Shown: positions 7,484 to 16,009, counted from the first letter of the stretch. The stretch: 41,504 nt of DNA from Bacillota bacterium (GCA_016284575.1 JAEEPD010000202.1:1-41504), one strand, 5' to 3'. Numbers and translations are program-made. Notes: generated from the sequence alone by a model not told the origin.

Positions 7484-7954
7484 ATGGCGCAGACTAAACT
7501 GGTATCAAACAACAAAAAAGCCTACCACGAGTACTTCATAGAGGAGACCTACGAAGCCGGAATAGAGCTTACGGGCACTGAGATCAAATCCGTAAGAGCC
7601 GGCGGTGTTTCCCTGTCCGAAAGCTACGCCAAGGTGACGGCTGACGGCCAGGTCATAGTCTACGGCATGAATATCGCCCCCTACGATAAGGGCAACCGCT
7701 ACAACAAGGAGCCGCTGCGCCCCAAGAAGCTGCTGCTGCACAAGCAGGAGATAAGAAAGCTCATAGGATATACCACCCAGAAGGGGCTCACGCTGATCCC
7801 CACCAAGGTGTATATAAACGCCAAGGGTCTGGCCAAGCTGGAGCTGGCTGTGGCCCGCGGCAAGAAGCTCTACGACAAGAGAGCAGACATCGCAAGCCGC
7901 GATGCCAAAAGGGATATTGACAGAAGGATAAAGGACAGGGGAAGAGATGAATAA
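7484..7954 (+). CDS. smpB: SsrA (tmRNA)-binding protein SmpB
   Basis: A 156-aa OB-fold protein needed for trans-translation: it escorts tmRNA to stalled ribosomes. Diagnostic blocks are KKAYHEYFIEETYEAGIELTGTEIKSVRAG, the GMNIAPYDKGNRYN region, TLIPTKVYINAKGLAKLELAVARGKK and the basic C-terminal tail DIDRRIKDRGRDE. The ATG lies 6 bp after the lepB stop. No Shine-Dalgarno is visible in the short AT-rich gap, so translation may depend on coupling to lepB. The ssrA gene is not in this window. The next gene overlaps its 3' end by 8 bp. Confidence 0.96.
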   Translation: MAQTKLVSNNKKAYHEYFIEETYEAGIELTGTEIKSVRAGGVSLSESYAKVTADGQVIVYGMNIAPYDKGNRYNKEPLRPKKLLLHKQEIRKLIGYTTQKGLTLIPTKVYINAKGLAKLELAVARGKKLYDKRADIASRDAKRDIDRRIKDRGRDE

Positions 7955-8624
7955 GATAAAGGACATCATTTACGATTTTAACGACATCTTCGTCATACTT
8001 CTTATCATTGCGCTTACCGCAGGTGTGCTTTTCTGGAGAATAGACCGCATAATGGCCTACCCCCAGTACCTGGAGGAGCAGAAGGGAGAGCATCTGGACC
8101 TGGATACGGATGTTTCGGGACTGAACCTTAAGCCGGAGGCCGTGGACAGGAACCTGAACGACGATCCCGGGGAGATAGAGGCAAACTGGGAGAATGTCAC
8201 CTCCGAGGCTGCCATCGAAGCCAACGAAGGGGACGTGGGTGACGGCAGCAAGCCCCAGGATGGAACTCAGGGCCAGACAGGAGAGCAGACCCAGGAAGGA
8301 GAGAGCCAGACCACCGAGGGCGCTGTCCAGACAGGGGAATCCCAGGGGACCACAGGACTTCCCAGTATTGAGGGAGGCCTTCCCGGTGGCAAGACTGACG
8401 ACGGCAAGTACGTAACCTTCACCGAGGTCAAGTTCACCGTGCCCAAGGGCGCCAGCGGCACCAGGGTCGGGACCCTGCTGGAGGAGGCGGAGCTGGTGGC
8501 ATCAAAACAGGACTTCATCAACGCCCTGATAGCTGCCAAGAAGGAAAACCGCCTGCAGGTGGGGACCTTCACCATCCCAGCCGGCTCCACAGCCGAGGAT
8601 ATCGTGGACATACTCACAAAATAA
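7947..8624 (+). CDS. Short MltG/YceG-like membrane protein
   Basis: A 225-aa protein with one N-terminal membrane helix (about residues 10-32), a long acidic Gln/Gly/Thr-rich extracytoplasmic linker and a C-terminal domain beginning VKFTVPKGASGTRVGTLLEEAELVASKQDFINAL. That domain resembles the LysM-like N-terminal part of MltG (YceG) endolytic transglycosylases. The catalytic transglycosylase portion is missing, so it should not cut glycan by itself and may bind or regulate at the cell wall. GGGGAAGAG precedes the ATG, which overlaps smpB by 8 bp. A strong terminator follows. The fold call is by similarity of the C-terminal ~65 residues only. Confidence 0.65.
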   Translation: MNKIKDIIYDFNDIFVILLIIALTAGVLFWRIDRIMAYPQYLEEQKGEHLDLDTDVSGLNLKPEAVDRNLNDDPGEIEANWENVTSEAAIEANEGDVGDGSKPQDGTQGQTGEQTQEGESQTTEGAVQTGESQGTTGLPSIEGGLPGGKTDDGKYVTFTEVKFTVPKGASGTRVGTLLEEAELVASKQDFINALIAAKKENRLQVGTFTIPAGSTAEDIVDILTK

Positions 8625-8636
8625 AAGCGACAGCAT

Positions 8637-8668
8637 AAAAAACGCGGCTCAGATGGGCCGCGTTTTTT
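8637..8668. terminator. Bidirectional intrinsic terminator
   Basis: Stem ACGCGGC (8642-8648) / GCCGCGT (8657-8663), flanked by A6 and T6. It separates the plus-strand smpB unit from the convergent MATE gene and can serve both. Confidence 0.85.
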
Positions 8669-8693
8669 ATTGCCTTATTGAGTTCTATGGAGT

Positions 8694-10070
8694 CTAGTCC
8701 TCCACCAGCCTGTTGCTTGCCAGATCCACCTTTGAGTAGTAGATCAGCAGGATAATACCTGCCATGAGCCAGCCCGCAGGATATGCGTAGGTCACCGGCA
8801 GGATGTTTCCGGGGAAGAGGTGAGTAAGCACGAACAGATACAGCTGCCTGAAGGCAACGCCGCCGCCCAGCATGGCAAACATGGGGACCTTTGCATGTCC
8901 CGCGCCTCTTAAGGCTGCGGAGAAGGTCTGGTAGGTGGCCAGCAGGAAGTACACGGGAACGATGTGCCTCAGGAAATAGGTACCCATCTCCACGATGGCA
9001 GGATTGCTGTTGAAGAAGCGTGCCAGCACCGGAGCCGAGGCAAATACTGCCACGCCTGCCACGATGCAGAAGCCGTAGTTCATAAGGGTGGAGATCAGAA
9101 TGCTGCGCTTTGCCCTGTCCAGCTGCCCCTTGCCAAGGTTCTGTCCCACGAAGGTGGACAGCGCCGTGGTAATGGACTGGATGGGAAGCTGAATTATCTG
9201 CGCCACCTTGTTGTAGGCGGTCCAGCCGCCCATCACGGTGCCGCCAAAGGCATTGATGTAGCTCTGAACGAAGAGGTTGGAGAAGGATGTTATGCACATC
9301 TGTATGGCCGCAGGGATGCCCACGTTTATGATCTTCGACATCATGTCCCTGTGGATCTTCAGCTTTTTCAGGCTCAGCTTTATGGGGCCATCCTCTGTGA
9401 ACAGTATCCACAGCACTATGATGCAGGAGATGAACTGGGCAATGGAGGTGGCAACAGCAACACCCAGAACGCCCCAGTTGAATTTGATAACGAAGAGCAG
9501 GTCCAGGATGATGTTGACGATGCAGGATACCACCATTATATAGAAGGGTCTGGAGCTGTCGCCCACGGCTCTGAGTACGCCTGCGCCTATGTTGTAGATG
9601 ACCGGCGGGATCATCAGGGCATACAGCAGGAACAGGTAGGTATGAGCGTCCTTGTAGATGTCTGCGGGCACCTTCATAAGCTTAAGGATGCCGGGCAGAA
9701 GAGTAACGCCTGTCACGCTCAGTATGGCGCCCAGGATGGCGGACATAAGCATGGCAGTGTGCACTGCATCGTTCACCCTGTCGTACTGATGCGCTCCGTA
9801 GTACTGGGAGATGACTATGCCTGCGCCGCCTCCAAGGCCCATGGCGAAGGCTATCATCATATTGAGGGCCGGGCCCACATTGCCAACGGCGGAGAAGGCC
9901 GCATCAGAGGCATAGTTGCCCACCACCCAGGTGTCCACGGTGTTGTAGAGCATCTGGAACAGATTACCCACCAGCAGGGGGATGGCAAAGCTTATGATAT
10001 GTCTGGAGATGCTGCCCTCCGTCATATCCACGTCTTTGCTTTTCTTCTTTCTTTTTTCGGGTTCTGACAT
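8694..10070 (-). CDS. MATE-family efflux transporter
   Basis: A 458-aa polytopic membrane protein with about twelve helices in two related halves. The first helix begins ISRHIISFAIPLLVGNLFQMLYNTVDTWVVGNY, the classic MATE opening; FAMGLGGGAGIVISQYYGA follows, and the second half repeats the pattern (IPAAIQMCITSFSNLFVQSYINAFGGTVMGGWTAYNKV). These proteins export cationic drugs or metabolites using Na+ or H+ gradients. The ATG at 10070 has GAGG just upstream. It is a single-gene unit sharing the 8637-8668 terminator with the opposite strand. The substrate is not predictable. Confidence 0.93.
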   Translation of the reverse strand: MSEPEKRKKKSKDVDMTEGSISRHIISFAIPLLVGNLFQMLYNTVDTWVVGNYASDAAFSAVGNVGPALNMMIAFAMGLGGGAGIVISQYYGAHQYDRVNDAVHTAMLMSAILGAILSVTGVTLLPGILKLMKVPADIYKDAHTYLFLLYALMIPPVIYNIGAGVLRAVGDSSRPFYIMVVSCIVNIILDLLFVIKFNWGVLGVAVATSIAQFISCIIVLWILFTEDGPIKLSLKKLKIHRDMMSKIINVGIPAAIQMCITSFSNLFVQSYINAFGGTVMGGWTAYNKVAQIIQLPIQSITTALSTFVGQNLGKGQLDRAKRSILISTLMNYGFCIVAGVAVFASAPVLARFFNSNPAIVEMGTYFLRHIVPVYFLLATYQTFSAALRGAGHAKVPMFAMLGGGVAFRQLYLFVLTHLFPGNILPVTYAYPAGWLMAGIILLIYYSKVDLASNRLVED

Positions 10071-10161
10071 AAAAACCTCGGATTCTGCAAAATTCTGCTA
10101 AATATATGGAAATTCATTTATTAACGTGGTAATATATGGATGACGGACTCGATAAAACATA

Positions 10162-10728
10162 ATGTGGGTCCGTATTTTTTGTTCGATCTTTATACTTTCT
10201 CTGGCAGCTATTGCCGAAAGGGATATCCGGGAGCGGATAATTCCCGACATGTGGATAATTATATGCCTGTTTTCGGGAATTTCAATGCTTTTCTTTGCTG
10301 AAGCGGCACTTTTTATTGATGATGATTTTTCTCTGATCTATCAGGCCTTCAGAGAGCTTCCGGGAGAATTATGGACAGGCTTTTCAGACGCCCTGCTGCA
10401 GGGCTTTAAGGGAGCTTTCGGAGTCTGGGGCATATGGCTTTTTATGGCGGCTGTTTCCGCCCTCTTTGGTCAGCCCCCGCCCTTTGGCATGGGGGATGCC
10501 AGGCTTTTCGCCGTGCTGTCCCTCTGCCTGGGGCCGATGGCCGTCCTTCGCATATTCTGCCTCTCCTGCCTGCTCTCAGGTCTATGGTGCGCCGCCCTTC
10601 TTGCCCTTAAAAAGATAAAAAGAAAGGACCAAATCGCCTTTGGCCCTTTCATAAGTCTTTCGACTGTTATTTACTTGTTGTCTTCTTCCCACATGTGCTT
10701 TACGAGTCTGAGCATGTTGCAGGTGTAA
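10162..10728 (+). CDS. A24 (type IV prepilin) peptidase-like membrane protein
   Basis: A 188-aa hydrophobic protein with the two aspartate motifs of the prepilin/preflagellin peptidase family: RDIRERIIPD near residues 20-29, after the first membrane helix, and GMGDARL near residues 112-118. AFGPFISL near the end is also typical. It lacks the N-terminal zinc/methylase domain of PilD, as in the short TadV/FlaK-like forms. No type IV pilin or tad genes are nearby, so the partner substrate is unknown. No ribosome binding site precedes the ATG. The 3' end overlaps the convergent gap gene by 58 bp. Confidence 0.78.
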   Translation: MWVRIFCSIFILSLAAIAERDIRERIIPDMWIIICLFSGISMLFFAEAALFIDDDFSLIYQAFRELPGELWTGFSDALLQGFKGAFGVWGIWLFMAAVSALFGQPPPFGMGDARLFAVLSLCLGPMAVLRIFCLSCLLSGLWCAALLALKKIKRKDQIAFGPFISLSTVIYLLSSSHMCFTSLSMLQV

Positions 10729-11690
10729 CCCCACTCATTGTCGTAATATGCTACGAACTTGAAGAAGCGGTCGTTCAGCTCGATTCCCTGACGGGCGTCG
10801 AATGCGCAGGGCTGCGGGCAGCCGATGAAGTCGGAGGTAACGACCTCATCATCCACGTACTCGATAACTTCCTTCAGAGGACCTTCTGCTGCCTCCTTCA
10901 TCTTCTGGCAGATGTCTGCATAGCTGGTAGGTGTCTTCAGCATCAGGTTCACGTCTATGATGGAAACGTCAACGGTGGGAACTCTGTATGCGATACCGGT
11001 CAGCTTGCCGGCAACCTCAGGAATTACCAGACCTACAGCCTTAGCTGCGCCTGTGGTGGTGGGGATCATGTTTCCAAACACTGCACGGCCTGTTCTCCAG
11101 TCCTTAAGAGACTTGGCATCGACTACCTTCTGCTTTGCGGTTGCCGCGTGAATGGTGCTCATGAGGCCCATTTCGATTCCGTAGTTGTCCTGAATTACCT
11201 TGCACAGAGGTGCCAGGCAGTTGGTGGTGCAGCTTGCTGCGGAAACCACCTGCATGTCGGACTTGTATTCCTTCTCGTTTACGCCGTAAACGAAAGTCGG
11301 AGTGATCTTATCCTTTGCGGGAGCGGAAATTACCATTTTTTTAGCTCCGGCCGCAATGTGCTCCATACCCTTTTCCGTAGTGGTATATGCGCCTGTACAG
11401 TCGATGATGTATTCAGCCCCGCATTCCTTCCAGGGAATCTTGGTTGCATCGCTTTCGCCGAATACAGGGATCTTCTTTCCGTTGAAGATGATGCCGTCCT
11501 CGTACTTTTCCACGGTGCCCTTGAAGCGGCCGAAGGTGGTGTCGTACTTGATCATGTACACCATGTAATCCAGATCTCTGCTTCTCCAGTTGATGCCTGC
11601 TATTTCGTAGGGCTCTCCCATCTCTGCCATGCAGAGCATAGCAACTTTTGCGATACGGCCGAAGCCACTGATGCCTATTTTAACTGACAT
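10671..11690 (-). CDS. gap: Glyceraldehyde-3-phosphate dehydrogenase, type I
   Basis: A 339-aa tetrameric-type enzyme that oxidises glyceraldehyde-3-phosphate to 1,3-bisphosphoglycerate in glycolysis (or the reverse). The catalytic site is intact: C154 in SAASCTTNC and H181 in STIHAAT; C-terminal YDNEWGY is conserved. The nucleotide-binding site is odd. The usual Asn-Asp after the second Rossmann strand is N34-W35, followed by R36, S37 and R38. The loop that normally reads D-(G/L)-P is D-A-K. These changes suggest altered NAD/NADP preference (see findings). AGGAGG precedes the ATG. Intergenic 11691-11770 should hold its promoter, but I could not fix one with confidence. Confidence 0.95.
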   Translation of the reverse strand: MSVKIGISGFGRIAKVAMLCMAEMGEPYEIAGINWRSRDLDYMVYMIKYDTTFGRFKGTVEKYEDGIIFNGKKIPVFGESDATKIPWKECGAEYIIDCTGAYTTTEKGMEHIAAGAKKMVISAPAKDKITPTFVYGVNEKEYKSDMQVVSAASCTTNCLAPLCKVIQDNYGIEMGLMSTIHAATAKQKVVDAKSLKDWRTGRAVFGNMIPTTTGAAKAVGLVIPEVAGKLTGIAYRVPTVDVSIIDVNLMLKTPTSYADICQKMKEAAEGPLKEVIEYVDDEVVTSDFIGCPQPCAFDARQGIELNDRFFKFVAYYDNEWGYTCNMLRLVKHMWEEDNK

Positions 11691-11770
11691 TACTTGCCTC
11701 CTTTATATATATCGAGCGAAGAATAATTCCTGTAAATATTTTACCAAATCTCCAGCCCTTTATCCATAAT

Positions 11771-11825
11771 AAAAAATGATTTATGCTATTGCAAATTAGG
11801 ATACTTGCAATAAGCAAAATCATTT
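11771..11825 (-). terminator. Long AT-rich hairpin terminator after trmB
   Basis: Arms 11774-11794 and 11805-11825 pair over about 20 bp with single-base bulges around a 10-nt loop. On the minus strand the stem is followed by a T-run (TTTTTTATTA). It lies between trmB and gap and may end the ecf-trmB unit or act as a gap leader element. Confidence 0.7.
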
Positions 11826-11851
11826 AATACGAGTGCTGCCCGCCGGGCTTA

Positions 11852-12490
11852 TCAGAAAACGATAAAGGCGTAATTGATTGTCTTGCCCCGCTCGGAAAAC
11901 TTGGCTTCGTACTCCGTCATGGCCAGCTCATCCCGCCATTCGGAGCTGTGAAGATCCCTGGAGACCCGCTGAACATCAAGGCCGCAGGCCGAAAACTCCT
12001 CCAAAGACCACTCGAAAAGCTCGTCATTGTCAGTCTTAAAGCAGAGGAAGCCGCCGGGCTTTACGAATAGCCTGTACTGCTCCAAAAAGCCTCTGTGGGT
12101 GAGGCGGCGCTTTTCGTTTCTCGCCTTGGGCCAGGGGTCCGAGAAGTTGAGATATATGCCGTCCAGCTCGTTCTCCTCAAAGCAGGGCTTCTCCTTAAGG
12201 TGATAGGCAGGGATGACCCGCAGGTTCGTGAGCTGAAGCTCCGCAATTTTTTGCAATATGCGTGGGTAGATCTTTCCGCCTCCCTCGCAGGCCAGATAAT
12301 TGTTTTCGGGATGCTTTAAAGCCTCTTCGCTTATGAAGCGGCCCTTCCCTGAGCCTATCTCCAGGTACAGGGGCTTTGGCTCATCAAAAAGAGAAGCCCA
12401 GTGCCCCTTGAGGCTCTCGGGCTCTGAGACCAGCCACTGCCGGCCTTCTTCTATTATCTGTTCTTTGTTTTTTACAGGTCTGTGTCTCAT
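11852..12490 (-). CDS. trmB: tRNA (guanine-N7-)-methyltransferase
   Basis: A 212-aa SAM-dependent enzyme that methylates G46 in the tRNA variable loop. Motif I is LYLEIGSGKGRFI, the signature block is YLNFSDPWPKARNEKRRLTH, and the C-terminal TEYEAKF is the substrate-binding motif. The length is standard. It starts 3 bp after the ecfT stop and is the last gene of the ecf unit, so it is probably co-transcribed with it. That pairing is unusual, since truA is the gene more often found there. A strong hairpin terminator follows. Confidence 0.95.
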   Translation of the reverse strand: MRHRPVKNKEQIIEEGRQWLVSEPESLKGHWASLFDEPKPLYLEIGSGKGRFISEEALKHPENNYLACEGGGKIYPRILQKIAELQLTNLRVIPAYHLKEKPCFEENELDGIYLNFSDPWPKARNEKRRLTHRGFLEQYRLFVKPGGFLCFKTDNDELFEWSLEEFSACGLDVQRVSRDLHSSEWRDELAMTEYEAKFSERGKTINYAFIVF

Positions 12491-12493
12491 GGT

Positions 12494-13306
12494 CTAGATC
12501 AGCGGGAATCTCCTCATTACTATCATTGCAGCCAGATAGAGAGCAAAAAGAAGGCCTGCGGTCAGGTCCTTTCTGCCGTATTTCAGAGCGTGGAGACGGG
12601 TCCTGCCCTCTCCTCCTCTGTAGCAGCGGGCCTCCATGGCCATGGCCAGGTCCGCGGCTATCCTGAAGGCGCTTACGAAAAGGGGCACCAGAAGAGGCAC
12701 AAGGCTTTTCGCCCTGTCCATCAGCTTTCCTGTCTCGAAATTCGCGCCTCTTGCGGTCTGGGCCTTCATTATCTTGTCAGTCTCCTCCAGAAGGGTCGGG
12801 ATGAAGCGCAGGGCTATTCCCATCATCATGGCCAGCTCGTGGGGCGAGACCTTGAAGAGCTTCAGGAAGCCCAGCAGGTTCTCAAGACCGTCAGTGAGCT
12901 CTATGGGCTTGGTGGTGAGGGTCAGAAGGGAGCTGCCGAAGATGAGCAGCACCAGTCTAGCGGCCATGAAGCCGCCCCGGTGTATGCTTTCCCGGCTCAT
13001 CTTTATAATGCCCCACTGCCAGATCATGTGCTCTCCGGCGCTGAAGAACACGTTTATGATAAGGGTGAAGATTATAAGGAACATTACGGGCTTAAGGCCC
13101 CGGGTGACAAAGCGCAGGGGCACCTTTGAGAGCTTTATCACGCAAAGCAGACAAAGTCCCGCAAAAAGAAGCCCTGTAAAGCTTTTTGCGATGAACAGGG
13201 ATATCAGAAATCCAAAAGTACCCAGAACCTTGGTCCTCGAATCAAGGCTGTGGATTGGGGATTCTGCCGGATAATATTGTCCCAGTGTGATGTCTGTTAA
13301 TGCCAT
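12494..13306 (-). CDS. ecfT: ECF transporter transmembrane protein EcfT
   Basis: A 270-aa membrane component of a group II energy-coupling-factor importer. It couples the two ATPases to interchangeable vitamin- or metal-binding S components encoded elsewhere. It has the typical start ITLGQYYPAESPIHSLDSRTK, about five to six membrane helices, and two coupling helices with the Ala-Arg-Gly type motifs AQTARGANF and EARCYRGG. It follows ecfA2 after a 134-bp gap that contains a large palindrome, and runs into trmB. No S component is present, as expected for group II. Confidence 0.93.
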   Translation of the reverse strand: MALTDITLGQYYPAESPIHSLDSRTKVLGTFGFLISLFIAKSFTGLLFAGLCLLCVIKLSKVPLRFVTRGLKPVMFLIIFTLIINVFFSAGEHMIWQWGIIKMSRESIHRGGFMAARLVLLIFGSSLLTLTTKPIELTDGLENLLGFLKLFKVSPHELAMMMGIALRFIPTLLEETDKIMKAQTARGANFETGKLMDRAKSLVPLLVPLFVSAFRIAADLAMAMEARCYRGGEGRTRLHALKYGRKDLTAGLLFALYLAAMIVMRRFPLI

Positions 13307-13328
13307 TATGATGATTTATAAGTGCTTT

Positions 13329-13425
13329 GCTTACTGCCCTCAGGGCCCGCTCTCGCCCTTCGCCAAACAAGCTGAGGTCTATTGGCTTGGGCTGGCGCTT
13401 GCGACGACCCCTCGCGGCAGTAAGC
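13329..13425. repeat. 97-bp imperfect palindrome inside the ecf operon
   Basis: Outer arms GCTTACTGCC (13329-13338) and GGCAGTAAGC (13416-13425) are perfect. Inner arms CGCCA-AA-CAAGC and GCTTG-GGC-TGGCG pair again around a 12-nt loop. The sequence is GC-rich and fills most of the ecfA2-ecfT gap. It could be a processing or attenuation structure in the mRNA, or a small non-autonomous repeat. Confidence 0.65.
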
Positions 13426-13440
13426 TTCAGCACATTCATA

Positions 13441-14307
13441 TTACTCAAATTTACCTTGTAACGCTTTTGCTATTTCCTCTGCGGCGGCTTCGGTGGTAAG
13501 AGCGGGACTGAGGCTGCTGAAGAAGCTGTTTTTCTCAGCCAGTCTGCGTACGAAGCTGGCTGCAGGAGGCGGAAGTATGCCTGAGCGGGCCATAAGCTCC
13601 GCGTCCCCGAATACCTCCTGAGGCGTGCCCAGCTTAAGGAGCTCGCCGTGGGAGAGCAGCAGGATCTTGTCCGAAAGCTCCACCACATCCGCCATATTGT
13701 GGGAGATCATTACTATGGAAAGCTTAGGGTTCTTTCTGAGAGCCAGGACCATGTCCAGTATCTCGTCATGTCCCTGGGGATCCAGCCCCGCGGTGGGCTC
13801 ATCCAGTATCAGAAGCTCGGGCTCCATGGCCAGAACTCCAGCTATCGCCACGCGCCTTTTCTGGCCTCCTGAGAGCTCAAAAGGACTTCTTTGACCAAAT
13901 ATGTCAGGATCGATGGAAACGAGGCTCAGAGCCCCCCTGGAGCGCCTCAGAGCGTCCTCCTCGGAGCACCCGAGGTTCTTGGGACCAAACATTACATCCT
14001 TCAGCACCGTCTCCTCGAAAAGCTGGTACTCCGGATACTGGAACACCAGTCCTATGCGGTGCCGAAGGGCCATGGCCTCGGGGGTCTTTTCATTTATATC
14101 CTTGCCGTCCACCAGTACCCTTCCGCTGTCCGGCTTAAGAAGGCCGTTCAGATGCTGGGCCAATGTGGACTTGCCGCAGCCGGTGGAGCCGATAAAGGAA
14201 ACGAATTCACCCTCTTCTATAGTAAAGCTCACATCCTTAAGGGCGGCGGTCTCAAAGGCCAGCCCCTTGCCATAGGTGTGATAAAGGTTTTCTATACTTA
14301 AGCGCAT
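13441..14307 (-). CDS. ecfA2: ECF transporter ATPase EcfA2
   Basis: A 288-aa ATPase, one of the two different nucleotide-binding subunits of the ECF importer. Walker A is FIGSTGCGKSTL, the Q-loop VFQYPEYQLFEETVLKDVMFGPKNLG is the ECF hallmark, the signature is FELSGGQKRRVAIAG, and Walker B is LLILDEPTAGLDP. A C-terminal extension (about residues 225-288) is typical of EcfA. Its ATG overlaps the ecfA1 stop by 10 bp, so the pair is translationally coupled. It acts on the inner membrane face with EcfA1 and EcfT. Confidence 0.95.
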   Translation of the reverse strand: MRLSIENLYHTYGKGLAFETAALKDVSFTIEEGEFVSFIGSTGCGKSTLAQHLNGLLKPDSGRVLVDGKDINEKTPEAMALRHRIGLVFQYPEYQLFEETVLKDVMFGPKNLGCSEEDALRRSRGALSLVSIDPDIFGQRSPFELSGGQKRRVAIAGVLAMEPELLILDEPTAGLDPQGHDEILDMVLALRKNPKLSIVMISHNMADVVELSDKILLLSHGELLKLGTPQEVFGDAELMARSGILPPPAASFVRRLAEKNSFFSSLSPALTTEAAAEEIAKALQGKFE

Positions 14308-15179
14308 GGGACTGCCTCCCCTGCCGTTTTTCTGCCTGCAGTCAGGCTTTCCAGGGCTGCCATCAGGTCCTCCTCGGTGACTATGTCCTTCGGAAGCTCA
14401 ATGCCCCTTGCCTTGAGCTGATCCGCCAGCTCTATGGCGAAGGGAAGCACCAGCTTCATTTCGCGGAGCCTGTCCTCCCGGGCGAATACCTCAAGGGGCG
14501 TGCCCTCCATGGCCAGCTGACCGTCTTTCAGCACCACTATGCGGTCCGCCTTTGCGGCCTCCTCCATGAAGTGGGTTATAAGGACTATGGTCTTGCCCTG
14601 TCTGTGAAGATCGCAGATCACGTCTATTATCTCCGCCCTGCCGGATGGATCCAGCATGGCGGTGGGTTCATCGAATATCATGCAGGAGGACTGCATGGCA
14701 AGAACGCCTGCAATGGCCACCCTCTGCTTCTGGCCGCCGGAGAGCTGATGGGGCCCCTTCCTGCGGTTGTCGTACATGTTTACGGCCTTCAGAGCTTCAT
14801 CCACCCTGCGGCGTATCTCAGCCGGGTCAACGCCCAGATTCTCCGGGCCGAAGGCCACATCGTCCTCCACCACGGAGCTCACCAGCTGATTGTCCGGATT
14901 CTGGAATACCATGCCCACCTGAGAGCGTATCTTCCAGATCAGGTCTTCGTCTGAGGTATCCATGCCCGCAACGCAAACCTTGCCTTCCTCCGGCAGGAGC
15001 AAGGCATTGAGGCATTTTGCGAGGGTGGATTTTCCCGAGCCGTTGGGGCCTACTATGGCCACGAATTCGCCGTTTCTGATGTCCAGGCTCAGGTCCTTAA
15101 GGGTGGGCTCGGCGGGAGCATCCTCCTCCGACTCGGGATATGAAAATGTGATGTTTTTAACTTCTATGATGTTTTCCAT
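14298..15179 (-). CDS. ecfA1: ECF transporter ATPase EcfA1
   Basis: A 293-aa ATPase and partner of EcfA2. Walker A is IVGPNGSGKSTLAKCLNALL, the Q-loop is MVFQNPDNQLVSSVVEDDVAFGPENLG, the signature is QLSGGQKQRVAIAG, and Walker B is SCMIFDEPTAMLDP followed by the switch His in LITHFMEEA. The A1/A2 assignment follows gene order and the VFQNPDNQ motif. It is the first ecf gene; 71 bp separate it from the upstream membrane-protein gene, with which it may share a transcript. Confidence 0.94.
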   Translation of the reverse strand: MENIIEVKNITFSYPESEEDAPAEPTLKDLSLDIRNGEFVAIVGPNGSGKSTLAKCLNALLLPEEGKVCVAGMDTSDEDLIWKIRSQVGMVFQNPDNQLVSSVVEDDVAFGPENLGVDPAEIRRRVDEALKAVNMYDNRRKGPHQLSGGQKQRVAIAGVLAMQSSCMIFDEPTAMLDPSGRAEIIDVICDLHRQGKTIVLITHFMEEAAKADRIVVLKDGQLAMEGTPLEVFAREDRLREMKLVLPFAIELADQLKARGIELPKDIVTEEDLMAALESLTAGRKTAGEAVPCA

Positions 15180-15250
15180 ACGGGAGGCATTTTATCATCC
15201 GTCTGGCCTTATGTAAAGAGACCAAACTGCGGCCATATGACAAGGCCAGA

Positions 15251-15934
15251 TCAGTCGCGCAGGCGGTTGCGGTCCCTTGGGAAGCCGGGCTGGCGCTTCT
15301 CCAGCTCGTGGACCTGCTTTTCGAAATCGTCCATCTCCTCGGGCATGGAATCTTCCTCGGAGAGGTCCAGGCTGTTTCTGTCAATGCCCGGCTTTTTGAT
15401 GAACTCCACTCTGCGAAGCCACAGGATCATGAGAACGGAGCCGGCCAGGACCATGAGCCGCAGAACAAGATAGAGCAGTGTGTTCAGCAGCTGAGCCTTC
15501 ATGCCGCCGTAGACTATGTTGTAAACGATTATGGAGATAAAGCCTGCAAGGGAGCTTACCGCCGCCAGCAGGAAACGGGCCGGTATGGTGGAATAGCTGC
15601 CGTTGTACTGGTGGTAGCGAAGGGGCTCGTTATAGAAAAGGCCCTTCCCTGCCGCCCACAAGGCCATGGCAGTGCCGAAGACCTCGGGTATATAGGGCAG
15701 AAGCATGGATCTCGTGTTCATGCCGGAGAATTTGAAGAAGCCGCTCACAAAGCAGCAGGCAAATACCAGCAGCGATGCTCCCGCCAGCTTCCAGGAAAAG
15801 CTCTTGTACTCGCCTTCCTTGTGGAAGTAGTAGTTGGGGCCAACGTAGATCACATTGCCCTGAGCATCCTCCACCAGGTACTTGAGCATGTCTCTGTATT
15901 CTTTTCTAAGCGTTATAAAACGTTCTATCCTCAT
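15251..15934 (-). CDS. Uncharacterised four-helix membrane protein
   Basis: A 227-aa protein I do not recognise. It has an N-terminal cytoplasmic segment (about 1-45, with EDAQGNVIYVGPNYYFHKEGEYKSFSW), four hydrophobic helices (about 48-68, 80-98, 120-142 and 150-172) and a charged C-terminal tail rich in Glu and Arg. TAGGAG lies just ahead of the ATG, and an extended -10 (TGA-TATACT on the minus strand, near 15964-15969) lies upstream. It reads in the same direction as the ecf operon and could be its first gene. No catalytic motif is visible. Confidence 0.7.
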   Translation of the reverse strand: MRIERFITLRKEYRDMLKYLVEDAQGNVIYVGPNYYFHKEGEYKSFSWKLAGASLLVFACCFVSGFFKFSGMNTRSMLLPYIPEVFGTAMALWAAGKGLFYNEPLRYHQYNGSYSTIPARFLLAAVSSLAGFISIIVYNIVYGGMKAQLLNTLLYLVLRLMVLAGSVLMILWLRRVEFIKKPGIDRNSLDLSEEDSMPEEMDDFEKQVHELEKRQPGFPRDRNRLRD

Positions 15935-16009
15935 GGCATTCTCCTATCGTGCATAACTAATTAAGTATATCACAGCAAGCCGGCAGGTGCATTAATAAAT
16001 ATTGCCCAG

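Noticed and set aside
13242..13448. 68-codon minus-strand frame between ecfA2 and ecfT (basic, RGRRKRQPK)
   Set aside because: It runs through the 97-bp palindrome and into ecfT, its first codon would be TTG, and no homologue is recognised.
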